64,000 nt of DNA from an uncultured Pelagibacteraceae bacterium (lineage in GTDB: Bacteria; Pseudomonadota; Alphaproteobacteria; Pelagibacterales; Pelagibacteraceae): the NCBI GenBank assembly GCA_902580115.1, contig CACHJN010000001.1, positions 62,001 to 126,000 on the forward strand, written 5' to 3'. A program made the position numbers and the translations under genes. Position 1 is the first letter of the stretch. Each line of letters begins with the position of its first letter. A model generated the notes under the pieces. That model was not told the DNA's origin, made no database searches, and worked only from the letters and a program-made list of their open reading frames with translations. Shown here in pieces: positions 1-9,012 of the stretch.

Positions 1-159
1 TACTTGATATCCTCTTTGTAACGATGCTCTATCAAATTTACCAAGTAAACCTTTAAAGCTCCAATCTACTTTTATTGGATCGATTTGTTCTGCGGATTTG
101 AGAGTGTTAAAAATAGTAAGAGATAATAGTATACAAAAAAATAATTTAAATTTTTTCAT
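1..159 (-). CDS. petC: Cytochrome c1 precursor, N-terminal fragment (cut by window edge)
   Basis: The reverse strand from an ATG at 159 encodes a lysine-rich start and a hydrophobic signal sequence ([13 protein letters not shown]). A mature segment follows that contains [11 protein letters not shown] and ends in [10 protein letters not shown], the conserved start of cytochrome c1 just before its CxxCH haem site, which lies outside the window. Cytochrome c1 is the membrane-anchored c-type haem subunit of ubiquinol:cytochrome c oxidoreductase. Its ATG lies inside the last codons of petB (14-base overlap), so translation is probably coupled. It is last in the order petA-petB-petC seen in many alphaproteobacteria. 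Too short for the ORF track. Confidence 0.88.
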   Translation of the reverse strand, partial: MKKFKLFFCILLSLTIFNTLKSAEQIDPIKVDWSFKGLLGKFDRASLQRGYQV

Positions 160-1405
160 TATCCTTCTTCGCCATTGAATAATCAGCCGATCCTGATAGG
201 ACTGGCTCGGATATACTTAAAGGGACAGGTTCAGTTTTTTCTAAATATCCAACTACTGGTAATACTACTAAAAAGTGAAGGAAATAATAAACAGTTCCAA
301 CTCTTGCTAAAACTAAGTAAATACCTTCAGCTGGCATTGCTCCTACATAACCAAGAACTAAAACATCTATTATTAAAATCCAAAAGAACTGTCTATAGAT
401 TGGTCTGAATACTGCTGATCTTACTTTAGATGTATCTAACCATGGAAGCACAAATAAAATGAATATTGCGCCAAACATAAGAATTACGCCACCAAGTTTA
501 TCTGGTACTGATCTTAGAATTGCATAAAAAGGTAATAAATACCATTCAGGGACTATGTGTGCCGGAGTAACCATTGGATTAGCTTGAATATAATTGTCTG
601 AGTGTCCAAGAACGTTAGGAGCAAAAAACACAAATCCTGCAAAAATAATCATGAATAAAAGTAAGGCAAATGTATCTTTAATGGTAATATACGGATGAAA
701 AGGAACTGTATCTTTAGATGGTTTTTTAATGTCTATGCCGACAGGGTTATTATTTCCTGGTACATGTAATGCCCATATGTGTAGAACAACTAAACCTAAA
801 ATTAAAAAAGGAATTAAATAATGTAAGCTAAAAAATCTTGTTAATGTAGGATTATCAACTGAGTATGCTCCCCATAACCATGTAGTAATACTATCCCCAA
901 CTAAAGGAATTGCGCTAAATAAATTCGTGATAACAGTCGCTCCCCAAAAACTCATTTGACCCCAAGGCAAAACATAACCCATAAAAGCAGCAGCCATCAT
1001 AAGAAGATAAATCATCAAGCCAATTATCCATATTATTTCTCTTGGAGATTTATAAGACCCATAGAATAAAGATCTAAATATGTGAATATAAACTGCTAAG
1101 AAAAACATTGAAGCGCCATTACTATGTATATATCTAATTAACCAACCGTAATTAACATCTCTCATAATATGCTCCACACTTGCAAAAGCTAAATCTGCGT
1201 GAGCAACGTAATGCATCGCCAAAACTATTCCAGTAATAATTTGGGTTAATAAACAAAAAGTTAATATACCACCAAAGGTCCACCAATAATTTAAATTTTT
1301 AGGAGTTGGATAATCTGTTAAATGTGATGCCAATGACAACAAAGGCAATCTATCGTTAAACCATTTTCCAGCTTTAGACTTTGGTACGTATTCTTGTTCA
1401 CTCAT
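146..1405 (-). CDS. petB: Cytochrome b of the bc1 complex
   Basis: The 419-residue polytopic membrane protein is the quinone-binding core of respiratory complex III in the inner membrane. The two haem-ligand histidine pairs are visible on helices B and D (H94/H108 and H195/H209). The PEWY motif of the quinol oxidation site is at about 286-289. Length matches bacterial bc1 cytochrome b rather than the shorter b6. It starts 5 bases after the Rieske gene and overlaps petC by 14 bases, so the three form one operon transcribed leftward. Nothing unusual is seen. The 77-residue plus-strand ORF at 175-408 is a shadow of this gene. Confidence 0.97.
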   Translation of the reverse strand: MSEQEYVPKSKAGKWFNDRLPLLSLASHLTDYPTPKNLNYWWTFGGILTFCLLTQIITGIVLAMHYVAHADLAFASVEHIMRDVNYGWLIRYIHSNGASMFFLAVYIHIFRSLFYGSYKSPREIIWIIGLMIYLLMMAAAFMGYVLPWGQMSFWGATVITNLFSAIPLVGDSITTWLWGAYSVDNPTLTRFFSLHYLIPFLILGLVVLHIWALHVPGNNNPVGIDIKKPSKDTVPFHPYITIKDTFALLLFMIIFAGFVFFAPNVLGHSDNYIQANPMVTPAHIVPEWYLLPFYAILRSVPDKLGGVILMFGAIFILFVLPWLDTSKVRSAVFRPIYRQFFWILIIDVLVLGYVGAMPAEGIYLVLARVGTVYYFLHFLVVLPVVGYLEKTEPVPLSISEPVLSGSADYSMAKKDNEKI

Positions 1406-1410
1406 AAATT

Positions 1411-1932
1411 TTATCCAATCTTAATTGTATTAGCATCAACAAATTCATATTTTGGTATTTCCATATTTTTAGGTGCTGGGCCTTTTCTGATCCTACCTGA
1501 TAAATCGTAGTGCGAGCCATGACAAGGACAAAACCATCCTTTGTAATCTCCTTTATTTGAAAGCGGAACACACCCAAGATGTGTGCAGACTCCTAACATA
1601 ACGAGCCATTCATCTTTTCCACTTTTTACTCTTTCTTCATCTTTTTCTGGATGAGGAAGATCTTCTAGAGAAACTGATCTTGCTTCTAAAATTTCTTCCT
1701 GAGTTCGCCTTTTTAAAAAAACAGGTTTGCCTCTCCATAAAACAGTTATAGATTTGCCAGGCTCAATTTGACTTATATCAACTTCAGTGGTTGCTAAAGC
1801 CTTTTGAGCTCTATCAGGATTCATTTGGTCTATTAAAGGCCATATGACGGCTCCTAGGCCTACTGCACCAACTGTGTAACTAGTGGTAAATAAAAAGTCT
1901 CTTCTCGTTGTTTTTTTATCTGATTTATCCAT
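1411..1932 (-). CDS. petA: Rieske iron-sulfur subunit of the bc1 complex
   Basis: The 173-residue protein carries the 2Fe-2S cluster that takes electrons from quinol and passes them to cytochrome c1. Both Rieske boxes are intact: C116-T-H118-L-G-C121 and C135-P-C137-H138-G-S140, giving two Cys and two His ligands plus the disulfide pair. The N-terminus has a twin-arginine-like TTRRDF followed by a hydrophobic stretch (about residues 15-33), the uncleaved Tat anchor typical of the family. It is the first gene of the operon. The gap 1933-2015 to the divergent trmL presumably holds promoters for both, but I could not pick out confident boxes. Confidence 0.97.
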   Translation of the reverse strand: MDKSDKKTTRRDFLFTTSYTVGAVGLGAVIWPLIDQMNPDRAQKALATTEVDISQIEPGKSITVLWRGKPVFLKRRTQEEILEARSVSLEDLPHPEKDEERVKSGKDEWLVMLGVCTHLGCVPLSNKGDYKGWFCPCHGSHYDLSGRIRKGPAPKNMEIPKYEFVDANTIKIG

Positions 1933-2015
1933 ATTGATGTTTATACTCTTATTTATTAAATAAGACAGAAAATTAATATTTTCTAGGGTCAGAATGACAC
2001 ATAATATTATTGATA

Positions 2016-2465
2016 ATGATTAGTATTGCTCTTTTTAAACCTGATATTCCGCAAAACACTGCCTCAATTTTGAGACTTTGCGCTTGCTTGGGATTAAAAT
2101 TGCATATTATTGAACCATGTGGTTTTAATTTAAACGATCCTAGATTTAAAAGGGTAATTATGGATTATATTAATCAGAGTAGTATTATTAGATATGTAAA
2201 TTTCAAAGAACTTTTAAATAAAAATAAAAAATCAAGAGTTATATTAATGTCGACAAAAGCAAAAAAATCGTTATTTAGATTTAAATTCAAAAATAATGAC
2301 ATAATTCTTTTGGGTAGAGAAAGTAAAGGAGTGGCAGATTATGTTCACAAAGAACTGCAAAATAAGTTAAAAATTCCAATTTCTAATAAAACTAGGTCTT
2401 TAAATGTAGCCGTAACTGCTGCAATTGCATCTGCAGAGGCTTTAAGGCAAATTAAAAAATTTTAA
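2016..2465 (+). CDS. trmL: tRNA (cytidine/uridine-2'-O-)-methyltransferase, TrmL type
   Basis: A small SPOUT-fold methyltransferase (149 aa) that in characterised relatives 2'-O-methylates the wobble base of tRNA-Leu using S-adenosylmethionine. The family start (IALFKPDIPQNTASILRLCA) is clear, and the C-terminal knot region is seen as LLGRESKGVADYV and ISNKTRSLNVAVTAAIA. I choose ATG 2016 over the TTG at 2010 used by the ORF track, because homologues begin one or two residues before the IAL strand. It is followed 1 base later by hemF. Confidence 0.9.
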   Translation: MISIALFKPDIPQNTASILRLCACLGLKLHIIEPCGFNLNDPRFKRVIMDYINQSSIIRYVNFKELLNKNKKSRVILMSTKAKKSLFRFKFKNNDIILLGRESKGVADYVHKELQNKLKIPISNKTRSLNVAVTAAIASAEALRQIKKF

Positions 2466-2466
2466 T

Positions 2467-3291
2467 ATGGATATAGAAGATAAAAAAACATACTCAGATA
2501 AATGGTTTGCATATTTACAAGAACAAATTTGCAATCATTTTGAAAATTTTGAAAAAGACTCAAAAAGTTTAAAAAGATTTGTTTCTACAAATTGGTATAA
2601 AAAAAATAACGGTGGAGGAGGCACTTATAAAATATTGAGAAATGGAAAAATATTTGACAAGGTCGGTGTAAACAAATCTACTGTTTCAGGCGTATTTTCT
2701 AAAAAATTTCGTAAGAATATTCCTGGAGCGCAGAAAAATGGTAGGTATTGGGCTTCCGGGATTTCAGTAGTTGCTCATATGAAAAATCCTAAAATTCCAG
2801 CAATTCATTTTAATACAAGATTTATAGTGACATCAAAAAATTGGTTTGGAGGAGGAATTGATTTGACACCGTGTATTAAAGATAGAAGAGAAGAAATATT
2901 TTTTCATTCAAAACTAAAGAAAGTTTGCAAGGAAAATAGTAAAAATTACATTAAATATAAAAAATGGTGCGATAAGTATTTTTTCCTTCCCCATAGAAAT
3001 GAGCCTAGAGGAATTGGAGGTATTTTTTTTGATTACGTGAACAAGAACTGGGAAAAAGATTTTAAATTTGTTAGAGAAGTAGGGATGAATTTTATTGAAA
3101 TATCCAAAGATATTATTAAAAAAAAGAGTAAACTCAAATTTAATGGTGAAGATAAAAATATACAACTTTTAAAAAGAGGAAGATACGTGGAATTTAATTT
3201 GTTATATGACAGGGGAACAAAATTTGGTTTAAATTCTGGTGGAAACACTCATGCAATTTTAATGTCATTGCCACCGAAAGCAAGATGGTAA
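2467..3291 (+). CDS. hemF: Oxygen-dependent coproporphyrinogen III oxidase
   Basis: The enzyme (274 aa) decarboxylates two propionates of coproporphyrinogen III with O2 to give protoporphyrinogen IX, a late haem biosynthesis step in the cytoplasm. Family signatures include HFNTRF, WFGGGIDLTP, the PHRNEPRGIGGIFFDY signature (broken here by no insertions), RGRYVEFNLLYDRG and the C-terminal SLPPKARW. Length is slightly below the usual 280-300 because of a short N-terminus. It starts 1 base after trmL and ends 5 bases before greA, so the three are likely cotranscribed. Use of the oxygen-dependent enzyme fits an aerobic lifestyle. Confidence 0.96.
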   Translation: MDIEDKKTYSDKWFAYLQEQICNHFENFEKDSKSLKRFVSTNWYKKNNGGGGTYKILRNGKIFDKVGVNKSTVSGVFSKKFRKNIPGAQKNGRYWASGISVVAHMKNPKIPAIHFNTRFIVTSKNWFGGGIDLTPCIKDRREEIFFHSKLKKVCKENSKNYIKYKKWCDKYFFLPHRNEPRGIGGIFFDYVNKNWEKDFKFVREVGMNFIEISKDIIKKKSKLKFNGEDKNIQLLKRGRYVEFNLLYDRGTKFGLNSGGNTHAILMSLPPKARW

Positions 3292-3296
3292 ATTAA

Positions 3297-3773
3297 ATGG
3301 AAAAGGAACCTATAACTAAAGATGGTTTAGATAAGTTAAAAAAAGAATTAGAAAATTTAAAAAATATTGAAAGACCAAAAATAGTTGAAGCAATTTCAGA
3401 AGCAAGGTCTCATGGTGACTTGAAAGAAAATGCCGAGTACCATGCAGCTAAAGAACAACAAGCCAAAATTGAGGGAAGAGTTTTATCTATCAATGACACT
3501 ATCGCTAGAGCAAATGTAATTGATGTGACTAAATTAGATAATAACGGTAAAGTTATATTTGGATCAACTATAACAGTTGAAGATTTAGAAACAAAAAAAA
3601 AGATTAAATATAAATTAGTTGGAAAAGATGAGGCAGATATAAGCTTAAATTTAATTTATTTTAAAAGCCCTATTGGTAAAGCTTTAATTGGTAAAACTTG
3701 TAAAGAAATGATAAGTGTTGAAACACCATCTGGAGAGAGAAATTTTGAAATTTTAAAAGTTGATTATATTTAG
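3297..3773 (+). CDS. greA: Transcription elongation factor GreA
   Basis: 158 residues with the two-domain GreA plan: an N-terminal coiled coil (about 1-75) containing ARSHGDLKENAEYHAAKEQQ, whose acidic tip enters the RNA polymerase secondary channel to stimulate cleavage of backtracked RNA, and a C-terminal FKBP-like domain ending in SPIGKALIGKT. The gene's stop overlaps the stop of the convergent CCA-adding enzyme by 4 bases, leaving no room for a terminator between them. Confidence 0.97.
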   Translation: MEKEPITKDGLDKLKKELENLKNIERPKIVEAISEARSHGDLKENAEYHAAKEQQAKIEGRVLSINDTIARANVIDVTKLDNNGKVIFGSTITVEDLETKKKIKYKLVGKDEADISLNLIYFKSPIGKALIGKTCKEMISVETPSGERNFEILKVDYI

Positions 3774-5035
3774 TTTGAAGAAGTATTTTTCTTAATAATA
3801 ACTTCAAAATCTTTATAAGGTAAATTAAAATTATTTTGAACCCAAGTTTTTTCAGCTTCTTTAAGTATTATTCCAATTTTTTTTCCTTCTTGAATACCTT
3901 TCTTTAATAAAAATTTTCCATCATATGGAAATTTTGGAATTGAAATTTTGTCTATAAATTGGAAAAAACTCGCATCTTTTGAAAAAATTTTTCTTTTATC
4001 AAGTAAATATAAACAAAATAATATTTTAATATTTGTAGTACCTATATTATACAAGTTACTCTTTAATTTTTTTTTAAAAAATTCTTTATCTTTAAAAGCA
4101 TCTTTAAATTTACCACCTAGTAAATTTAAATTTTCATGTAATTTATTGGATATTTTATATTTATGAGAAAAATATTCATGATTATCTTTTAAATCGACCA
4201 AAAGTATTGATAGTAATAATATTTCTGAAATTTCAATATTATTTTTAATTATTTTAAAGTTTTTTAATCTGTGAATATTTTTAAACTCAGGAAAAACTAA
4301 AATAAATATCTTTAATAATTCTTTGTTATCAATTATTTTAAAAAAATTTTTCAATTTAAGTATTTTTAATAATTCAGATAGAACTCTTTCTTTAGAAAGA
4401 CTTTTAATACCGTTTAATTTCAATTTAATAGCTTGAACTGTTGATTGTTCTACAGACGAGTTATATTGTATTGTAAATCTTAAAAATCTAATAATCCTAA
4501 GAAAATCTTCTTCAATTCTTGTTTGAGGATCTCCTATAAACTTTACTACATTGTTATTAAGATCGTTAATTCCTTGTTGAGGATCAAAAATTTTTCCTTT
4601 TTTGTTCAAGTATATTGCATTAATTGTAAAATCTCTTCTTTTGGAGTCTTCCCTCCAGTCATCAATATTTTCAATTTCAGCATGTCTACCATCTGTCTTA
4701 ATATCTTTTCTTAAAGTTGTTAATTCAAATTTTTTATTATCTAAAACTATTGTGACTGATCCATGTTCAAGGCCAGTTTCAATAATCTTAAATTTGGAGT
4801 TATGTAATTTTTTTTTTAGTTCATCAGGCGTAAAAATTGTGGCTATATCTATATCATCAATTTTTTTAGACTGTAAATAATTTCTCACACAGCCTCCAAC
4901 AAACATAGCAACTTCCTTGTCCTTTGACTCTCCATCTTCTAGGTTTTGAAACAAAAGTTTTATTTCTTTATTATTATAAAACGGGAAAAAATACTTATTT
5001 ATATTTGAGATTAAATTGTTAATAATTTTTATCAT
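3770..5035 (-). CDS. cca: CCA tRNA nucleotidyltransferase / poly(A) polymerase family
   Basis: A class II nucleotidyltransferase (421 aa). The N-terminal head has the GGCVRNYL motif and the catalytic DIDIAT carboxylates. Further downstream come the neck motif RRDFTINAIYL and RIEEDFLRIIRFLRF, which select nucleotides without a template. In cells it repairs or adds the CCA end of tRNAs; separation from poly(A) polymerase by sequence alone is imperfect. The ORF track starts at 5089 inside tRNA-Gln; ATG 5035 is the sensible start and lies 5 bases after the tRNA's encoded CCA. There is therefore no room for a separate leader, and the mRNA 5' end may be produced by tRNA processing. Confidence 0.9.
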   Translation of the reverse strand: MIKIINNLISNINKYFFPFYNNKEIKLLFQNLEDGESKDKEVAMFVGGCVRNYLQSKKIDDIDIATIFTPDELKKKLHNSKFKIIETGLEHGSVTIVLDNKKFELTTLRKDIKTDGRHAEIENIDDWREDSKRRDFTINAIYLNKKGKIFDPQQGINDLNNNVVKFIGDPQTRIEEDFLRIIRFLRFTIQYNSSVEQSTVQAIKLKLNGIKSLSKERVLSELLKILKLKNFFKIIDNKELLKIFILVFPEFKNIHRLKNFKIIKNNIEISEILLLSILLVDLKDNHEYFSHKYKISNKLHENLNLLGGKFKDAFKDKEFFKKKLKSNLYNIGTTNIKILFCLYLLDKRKIFSKDASFFQFIDKISIPKFPYDGKFLLKKGIQEGKKIGIILKEAEKTWVQNNFNLPYKDFEVIIKKNTSSN

Positions 5036-5040
5036 TATTT

Positions 5041-5114
5041 TGGCTGGGGCACTAGGATTCGAACCTAGGATGGTGGTACCAAAAACCACTGCCTTACCGC
5101 TTGGCTATGCCCCA
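5041..5114 (-). tRNA. tRNA-Gln (anticodon TTG)
   Basis: Read on the minus strand this is a 74-base cloverleaf. The acceptor TGGGGCA pairs with TGCCCCA, the anticodon loop carries TTG, the T-loop contains GGTTCGAATCC, and CCA is encoded. U1 paired with A72 is typical of bacterial tRNA-Gln. It lies 33 bases downstream of ispE and 5 bases upstream of the cca start codon. Confidence 0.97.
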
Positions 5115-5147
5115 ATTCTCTGCTTGATATATCATAAATAATTTAAT

Positions 5148-5978
5148 TTAAATAGTTTTTGTAATAGCGCACCAATATTTGGGGTATTTTCTTTTCAAAT
5201 AAGTGACGGCAAGTTTAGCTGTTTTTTTTGATTGAAAAACTCCATAACAAGCTGAGCCTGATCCGGTCATCCTTGAGAACGCGCAGCCTTTTTGATTGTT
5301 TATAAATTTAAGCAATTGAGAAATTTTTGGATATTTTTTTTCAACTATTTTTTGGAGATCATTATGATCTTTTTTTATTGCTTCAAAAAATTTTTTTTTA
5401 TTTAATCTTTTTGAATAATAATTTTTTGAAGATGAGCTAAAATTTTTAACCATTTTATAAATATTTTTTGTTTTGCAATGAATATTTGGGAAAATGATTA
5501 AAAAAAAATAATCAATACTATTTCTAGATTTTTTTACGTTTCGTAAATTTTTTTGAAATGAAGATTTATGCAAAAATAATTTAAAATCAGATCCAACTTT
5601 TTTTTCAAAAATACTTATTTGTTTTTTATTAAGCTTATTTTTAAGAAAATATTTTACAATGCTCACCGAGTTACTCGTACCTCCACCAAGGCCAGCGTAC
5701 ACTGGAATATTTTTTTTAATATCAATTTTATAATGACCTCTCAAATTATGATATTTTCTAAGTATTGTTAATGTTACCAATACGCTGTTTTTTCTTAAGT
5801 TAATATTATTTTTAAACTTTCCTTTAAAAGTAACTATATCTTTTTTACTTTTTTTGATATTTATTTCATCGAATACGTTGACTAAAGTTGAATTAGTTTC
5901 AATATTATGCATTCCGTTAGTAAGTTTGTTTAAAACTCTCAAGGTTAAATTAATTTTAGAATAAGATTTGACTCTCAT
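5148..5978 (-). CDS. ispE: 4-diphosphocytidyl-2-C-methyl-D-erythritol kinase
   Basis: A GHMP-family kinase (276 aa) that phosphorylates the 2-hydroxyl of CDP-methylerythritol in the MEP isoprenoid pathway. Visible are the N-terminal KSYSKINLTLRV box with the catalytic Lys region, the ATP-binding PVYAGLGGGTSNSV loop (Tyr replaces the more common Gly/Ala at the third position) and the C-terminal GSGSACYGVF box. Its start codon overlaps the stop of the upstream TPR gene (TAATG). It works upstream of IspH, encoded at 23817, and so ultimately feeds quinone and carotenoid synthesis. Confidence 0.94.
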   Translation of the reverse strand: MRVKSYSKINLTLRVLNKLTNGMHNIETNSTLVNVFDEINIKKSKKDIVTFKGKFKNNINLRKNSVLVTLTILRKYHNLRGHYKIDIKKNIPVYAGLGGGTSNSVSIVKYFLKNKLNKKQISIFEKKVGSDFKLFLHKSSFQKNLRNVKKSRNSIDYFFLIIFPNIHCKTKNIYKMVKNFSSSSKNYYSKRLNKKKFFEAIKKDHNDLQKIVEKKYPKISQLLKFINNQKGCAFSRMTGSGSACYGVFQSKKTAKLAVTYLKRKYPKYWCAITKTI

Positions 5979-7696
5979 TAATTTATTGAAGTTGGGCCGT
6001 TAAGAATTTTTTCCATAATTTTATTTTTAAGATCTTCCTCGGCTTCTTCTAAATTCAATACATATTTCCAATAGTATCTTGCCTGCAACTTTTCTCCACT
6101 TACCCATAGAATATCTGCAAAATGATCGTTAACTATAGGGTCTGAAGGCATAAGTTGAACAGCTTTTTTTAGGTACTCTTTTGCTTGTTCATATTTTTTT
6201 AGTTTGTATAAGGCCCACCCTAAAGAGTCTGTTATATAACCATCGTTTGACCTTAATCGATTTGCTTTCTCCAACATTTTAAGTGACTTTTCAATATTAA
6301 TTCCTTTTTCAATCCAGCTATAAGCTAAATAATTTATAACGTATGCTTGGTCCGGTTTTGCTTCAAGAGAGTCTAAAAAATCTTTTTCTGCTTTAGCCCA
6401 TTCATCTAATTGTTCATAAGCAATGCCCCTTCCATCTTTTGCTTTAGGATATAATTCATGAGCTTTTGAAATATTTTTGATTACCTTGGTGTAATATTTA
6501 ATAGACTCTTTGAACTTTTGATTATTTTTTAAAAATTGGGCAAAATCGTAAGTTTGATAAAGATTTGGTGACTTTAAATTCCTGTAACTTTTTTCAATTT
6601 CAAATAAAGCTTCTTTTGTTTTTAGCTTTTCATTTTTTAATCTTGCTATCTGCTTTGAAGAATGCCAACTATAATTTTCTCCAAATTTTTTTAGAAGAAG
6701 ATAAATTTTATTTGCTTTTTCATAATCTCCTACCATTACGAAATTTTCAGCAAGTAATGTATTATATGAAAAAAAGTTTTGGTTTAAATATTTGGCTAAA
6801 TTCACATAGAAATTTGAGAAAGAATATAAACTTTGAGACGATAAAGCATTAGCAGTGATGTAAAATAACTCAGCAATTATATGTGAAATATTTTTACAAT
6901 TAAAACTATTCTGTAAATAATTTTGTCTTTCTTTTTTTATATCAGAGTAAAGTTGGTTAAGTAATATGTTTCTTGGAACATCTAATAATTTTGCTTCTAA
7001 AACTAAAGTTGCTTTTTGGGGCAAACCCTTTTTTAACAAATAGTCGATGTAAAAAAAAGTATACCTCGAAAAGTCTGTATTTTGATCATTAACTAAATTT
7101 TTAAATTGTGCCTCAGCATTTTTTGTATCAAAATAGCAGTTTAAAAAAACATCATTTATTTTTTTAATATTTTTATATCTTGGACTTATCTGTTGAAAAA
7201 CCTCATTTGCTTCACTGAAATTTAAATTTGATTTTTCTATTTTTATCCAACTGAATATAATTTGGTTAAGTAATTCTTGTAAAGTGGGATAATTATTTTC
7301 ACTAATAGACGACATATAATCATATGCCTTATCAAAATTATTATTCTTAATAAGTTTGCTTAAGATAATTATATCGCTTTGAAAAAAATTCATCTCTTTT
7401 TTTTTTAGTTTTTTTGAGTACCGAAAAGCTTCATTGATTTTTGAATTATTAATAAGAGTTTCTATGTAGGATTTAGAAAATTGAGAATGATCATCCTCAA
7501 GATTTTCTAAATTTTTAAAAAAATCATAAGATTCTTTATATTTATTATCATTTAAAGAAACCACTCCAGAAAAATAATTTGATACGGATTCTCCTCTGTA
7601 AAATCTTTCTAAACTCACACCAGAGCTTGTTAATAAAAAAATATATAAAAAGAGAGTTTGTAAAAGTAATTTTTTTAGTTTAAAAAATTTAAGCAT
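5978..7696 (-). CDS. Secreted or membrane-anchored TPR-repeat protein
   Basis: A 572-residue protein with a basic, strongly hydrophobic N-terminus (KLKKLLLQTLFLYIFLLTSS) that reads as a signal peptide or anchor, followed by helical repeats. Clear tetratricopeptide units lie in the last third (about 395-545), for example GRGIAYEQLDEWAKAEKDFL and DSLGWALYKLKKYEQAKEYL. Similar long TPR proteins precede ispE in other alphaproteobacteria, but the function is not established. I chose ATG 7696 rather than the track's 7729 because it gives a clean signal sequence. That start is separated by 1 base from the divergent start of the glycosylase gene. Confidence 0.8.
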   Translation of the reverse strand: MLKFFKLKKLLLQTLFLYIFLLTSSGVSLERFYRGESVSNYFSGVVSLNDNKYKESYDFFKNLENLEDDHSQFSKSYIETLINNSKINEAFRYSKKLKKKEMNFFQSDIIILSKLIKNNNFDKAYDYMSSISENNYPTLQELLNQIIFSWIKIEKSNLNFSEANEVFQQISPRYKNIKKINDVFLNCYFDTKNAEAQFKNLVNDQNTDFSRYTFFYIDYLLKKGLPQKATLVLEAKLLDVPRNILLNQLYSDIKKERQNYLQNSFNCKNISHIIAELFYITANALSSQSLYSFSNFYVNLAKYLNQNFFSYNTLLAENFVMVGDYEKANKIYLLLKKFGENYSWHSSKQIARLKNEKLKTKEALFEIEKSYRNLKSPNLYQTYDFAQFLKNNQKFKESIKYYTKVIKNISKAHELYPKAKDGRGIAYEQLDEWAKAEKDFLDSLEAKPDQAYVINYLAYSWIEKGINIEKSLKMLEKANRLRSNDGYITDSLGWALYKLKKYEQAKEYLKKAVQLMPSDPIVNDHFADILWVSGEKLQARYYWKYVLNLEEAEEDLKNKIMEKILNGPTSIN

Positions 7697-7697
7697 A

Positions 7698-8393
7698 ATG
7701 TCAAAAAATATAAATAACAAATTAACCAAGTTAATTAAATACTATAGTTTGATTAACCACAATTTAATCTTTAGTAAAAATTCAATAAATCGATACAATA
7801 AAAAGGAGCCAATTATTCAAAAAGATAAGGCTTTAAATTTACAAAAGTTAAGAGATAAAATAAGTGAAATTACGAATTGCAAATTGAAAGAAAATGCCTC
7901 AAATCTTGTATTTTCTGATGGTAACCCTAATTCTAAGGTAATGATAATTGGAGAGGGTCCAGGTGCAAATGAGGATAAAGAGGGTTTTCCGTTTGTGGGA
8001 AGAGCAGGACAGCTTCTGGATAAAATGCTTCATGCTATAAACCTTAATCGTAAAAATGTTTATATTACAAATGTTGTAAATTATAGACCTCCAGAAAATA
8101 GAAGGCCTACGGAGAAAGAAGTGGAGAGATATCTTCCATATTTAAAAAAACATATTGAAATTATAAAACCAAAAATTATTTTACTTTTAGGCAGTACAGC
8201 AATGAATGCCATTTTGAAGAATGCAGATGTAATTTCAAAAATGAGAGGAAAATGGCATGAAATTGAGATCAATAACTTAAAAATATATTCGATTATATCT
8301 TTTCATCCAGCTTATCTTTTAAGACAACCAGATCAAAAAAAGTTCTCTTGGATAGACTTAAAAATGATTAGAGAAAAATTAAAAAAATTTTGA
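7698..8393 (+). CDS. Uracil-DNA glycosylase, family 4-like
   Basis: The 231-residue protein has the family 4 uracil-DNA glycosylase core: IIGEGPGANEDKEGFPFVGRAGQLL (catalytic/uracil pocket) and the ITNVVNYRPP and LLGSTA strands. SFHPAYLL is the DNA-intercalating HP motif. It would excise uracil from deaminated DNA. Of the four cysteines that hold the 4Fe-4S cluster in classical family 4 enzymes only one candidate, C61, is present; the NVVNYRPP and YLPYL positions lack theirs, a pattern I believe occurs in other alphaproteobacteria. Its stop overlaps the rnhB start (TTGA). Confidence 0.88.
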   Translation: MSKNINNKLTKLIKYYSLINHNLIFSKNSINRYNKKEPIIQKDKALNLQKLRDKISEITNCKLKENASNLVFSDGNPNSKVMIIGEGPGANEDKEGFPFVGRAGQLLDKMLHAINLNRKNVYITNVVNYRPPENRRPTEKEVERYLPYLKKHIEIIKPKIILLLGSTAMNAILKNADVISKMRGKWHEIEINNLKIYSIISFHPAYLLRQPDQKKFSWIDLKMIREKLKKF

Positions 8394-8971
8394 AAAATCT
8401 AAAAAAGTTTAAAATTGTCGCTGGAGTAGATGAGGTTGGAAGAGGATGTTTAGCTGGTCCAGTTGTTTCTGCTGCAGTAATTTTAAAAAAAGGAGTTCAA
8501 ATTAAAAACTTAAAAGACTCAAAAAAACTTACTTTTGAACAAAGAATAGAAGTGTCTAAAAATATAAAAAAAAACTCTTTCTTTTCAATGGGTGTGGCTT
8601 CTGTCAAAGAAATTGAAAAATTAAATATTTTACAAGCTTCGCTATTATCGATGAAAAGAGCTATTTTGAGCTTATCTAGAAAACCAGATTTGATACTCGT
8701 AGATGGTATATTTGCTCCCCAGGTTTTTAATAAATGTAAAACTGTAATTAAAGGAGATGAAAAAATTAAATGTATTAGTGCGGCATCTATATTAGCAAAA
8801 GTTTATAGAGATAAAATAATGATTAAAATGTCAAAAAAATATAAAAACTATTTTTGGAATAAAAACTTTGGTTACGGAACCAAACAACATATATTAGGAT
8901 TAAAAAAGTATGGTTTAACAACAATGCATAGAAAAAATTTCAAACCCATACACAAGATGTTGTTAAAATAA
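8390..8971 (+). CDS. rnhB: Ribonuclease HII
   Basis: 193 residues matching RNase HII, which nicks DNA 5' of embedded ribonucleotides and degrades RNA in RNA-DNA hybrids. Catalytic D14 and E15 sit in AGVDEVGRGCLAGPVV, D105 in LILVDGIF, and the KGDEKIKCISAASILAKVYRD block supplies the remaining metal ligand. The start codon is TTG at 8390, overlapping the TGA of the upstream glycosylase; no nearby ATG would preserve the first catalytic block. The coupling to a uracil glycosylase makes a small DNA-base-quality operon. Confidence 0.95.
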   Translation: MKNLKKFKIVAGVDEVGRGCLAGPVVSAAVILKKGVQIKNLKDSKKLTFEQRIEVSKNIKKNSFFSMGVASVKEIEKLNILQASLLSMKRAILSLSRKPDLILVDGIFAPQVFNKCKTVIKGDEKIKCISAASILAKVYRDKIMIKMSKKYKNYFWNKNFGYGTKQHILGLKKYGLTTMHRKNFKPIHKMLLK

Positions 8972-9012
8972 TTTTAAAGCAACTAAAAACCTTTTTTTTC
9001 ACGTAAAAATAA

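Noticed and set aside
5036-5089. Upstream extension of the CCA-adding enzyme to 5089 in the ORF track
   Set aside because: The added codons are tRNA-Gln sequence; ATG 5035 fits the family start.
8972-9012. Rho-independent terminator after rnhB from the run of Ts at 8993-9000
   Set aside because: No stem of useful length precedes the T-run.
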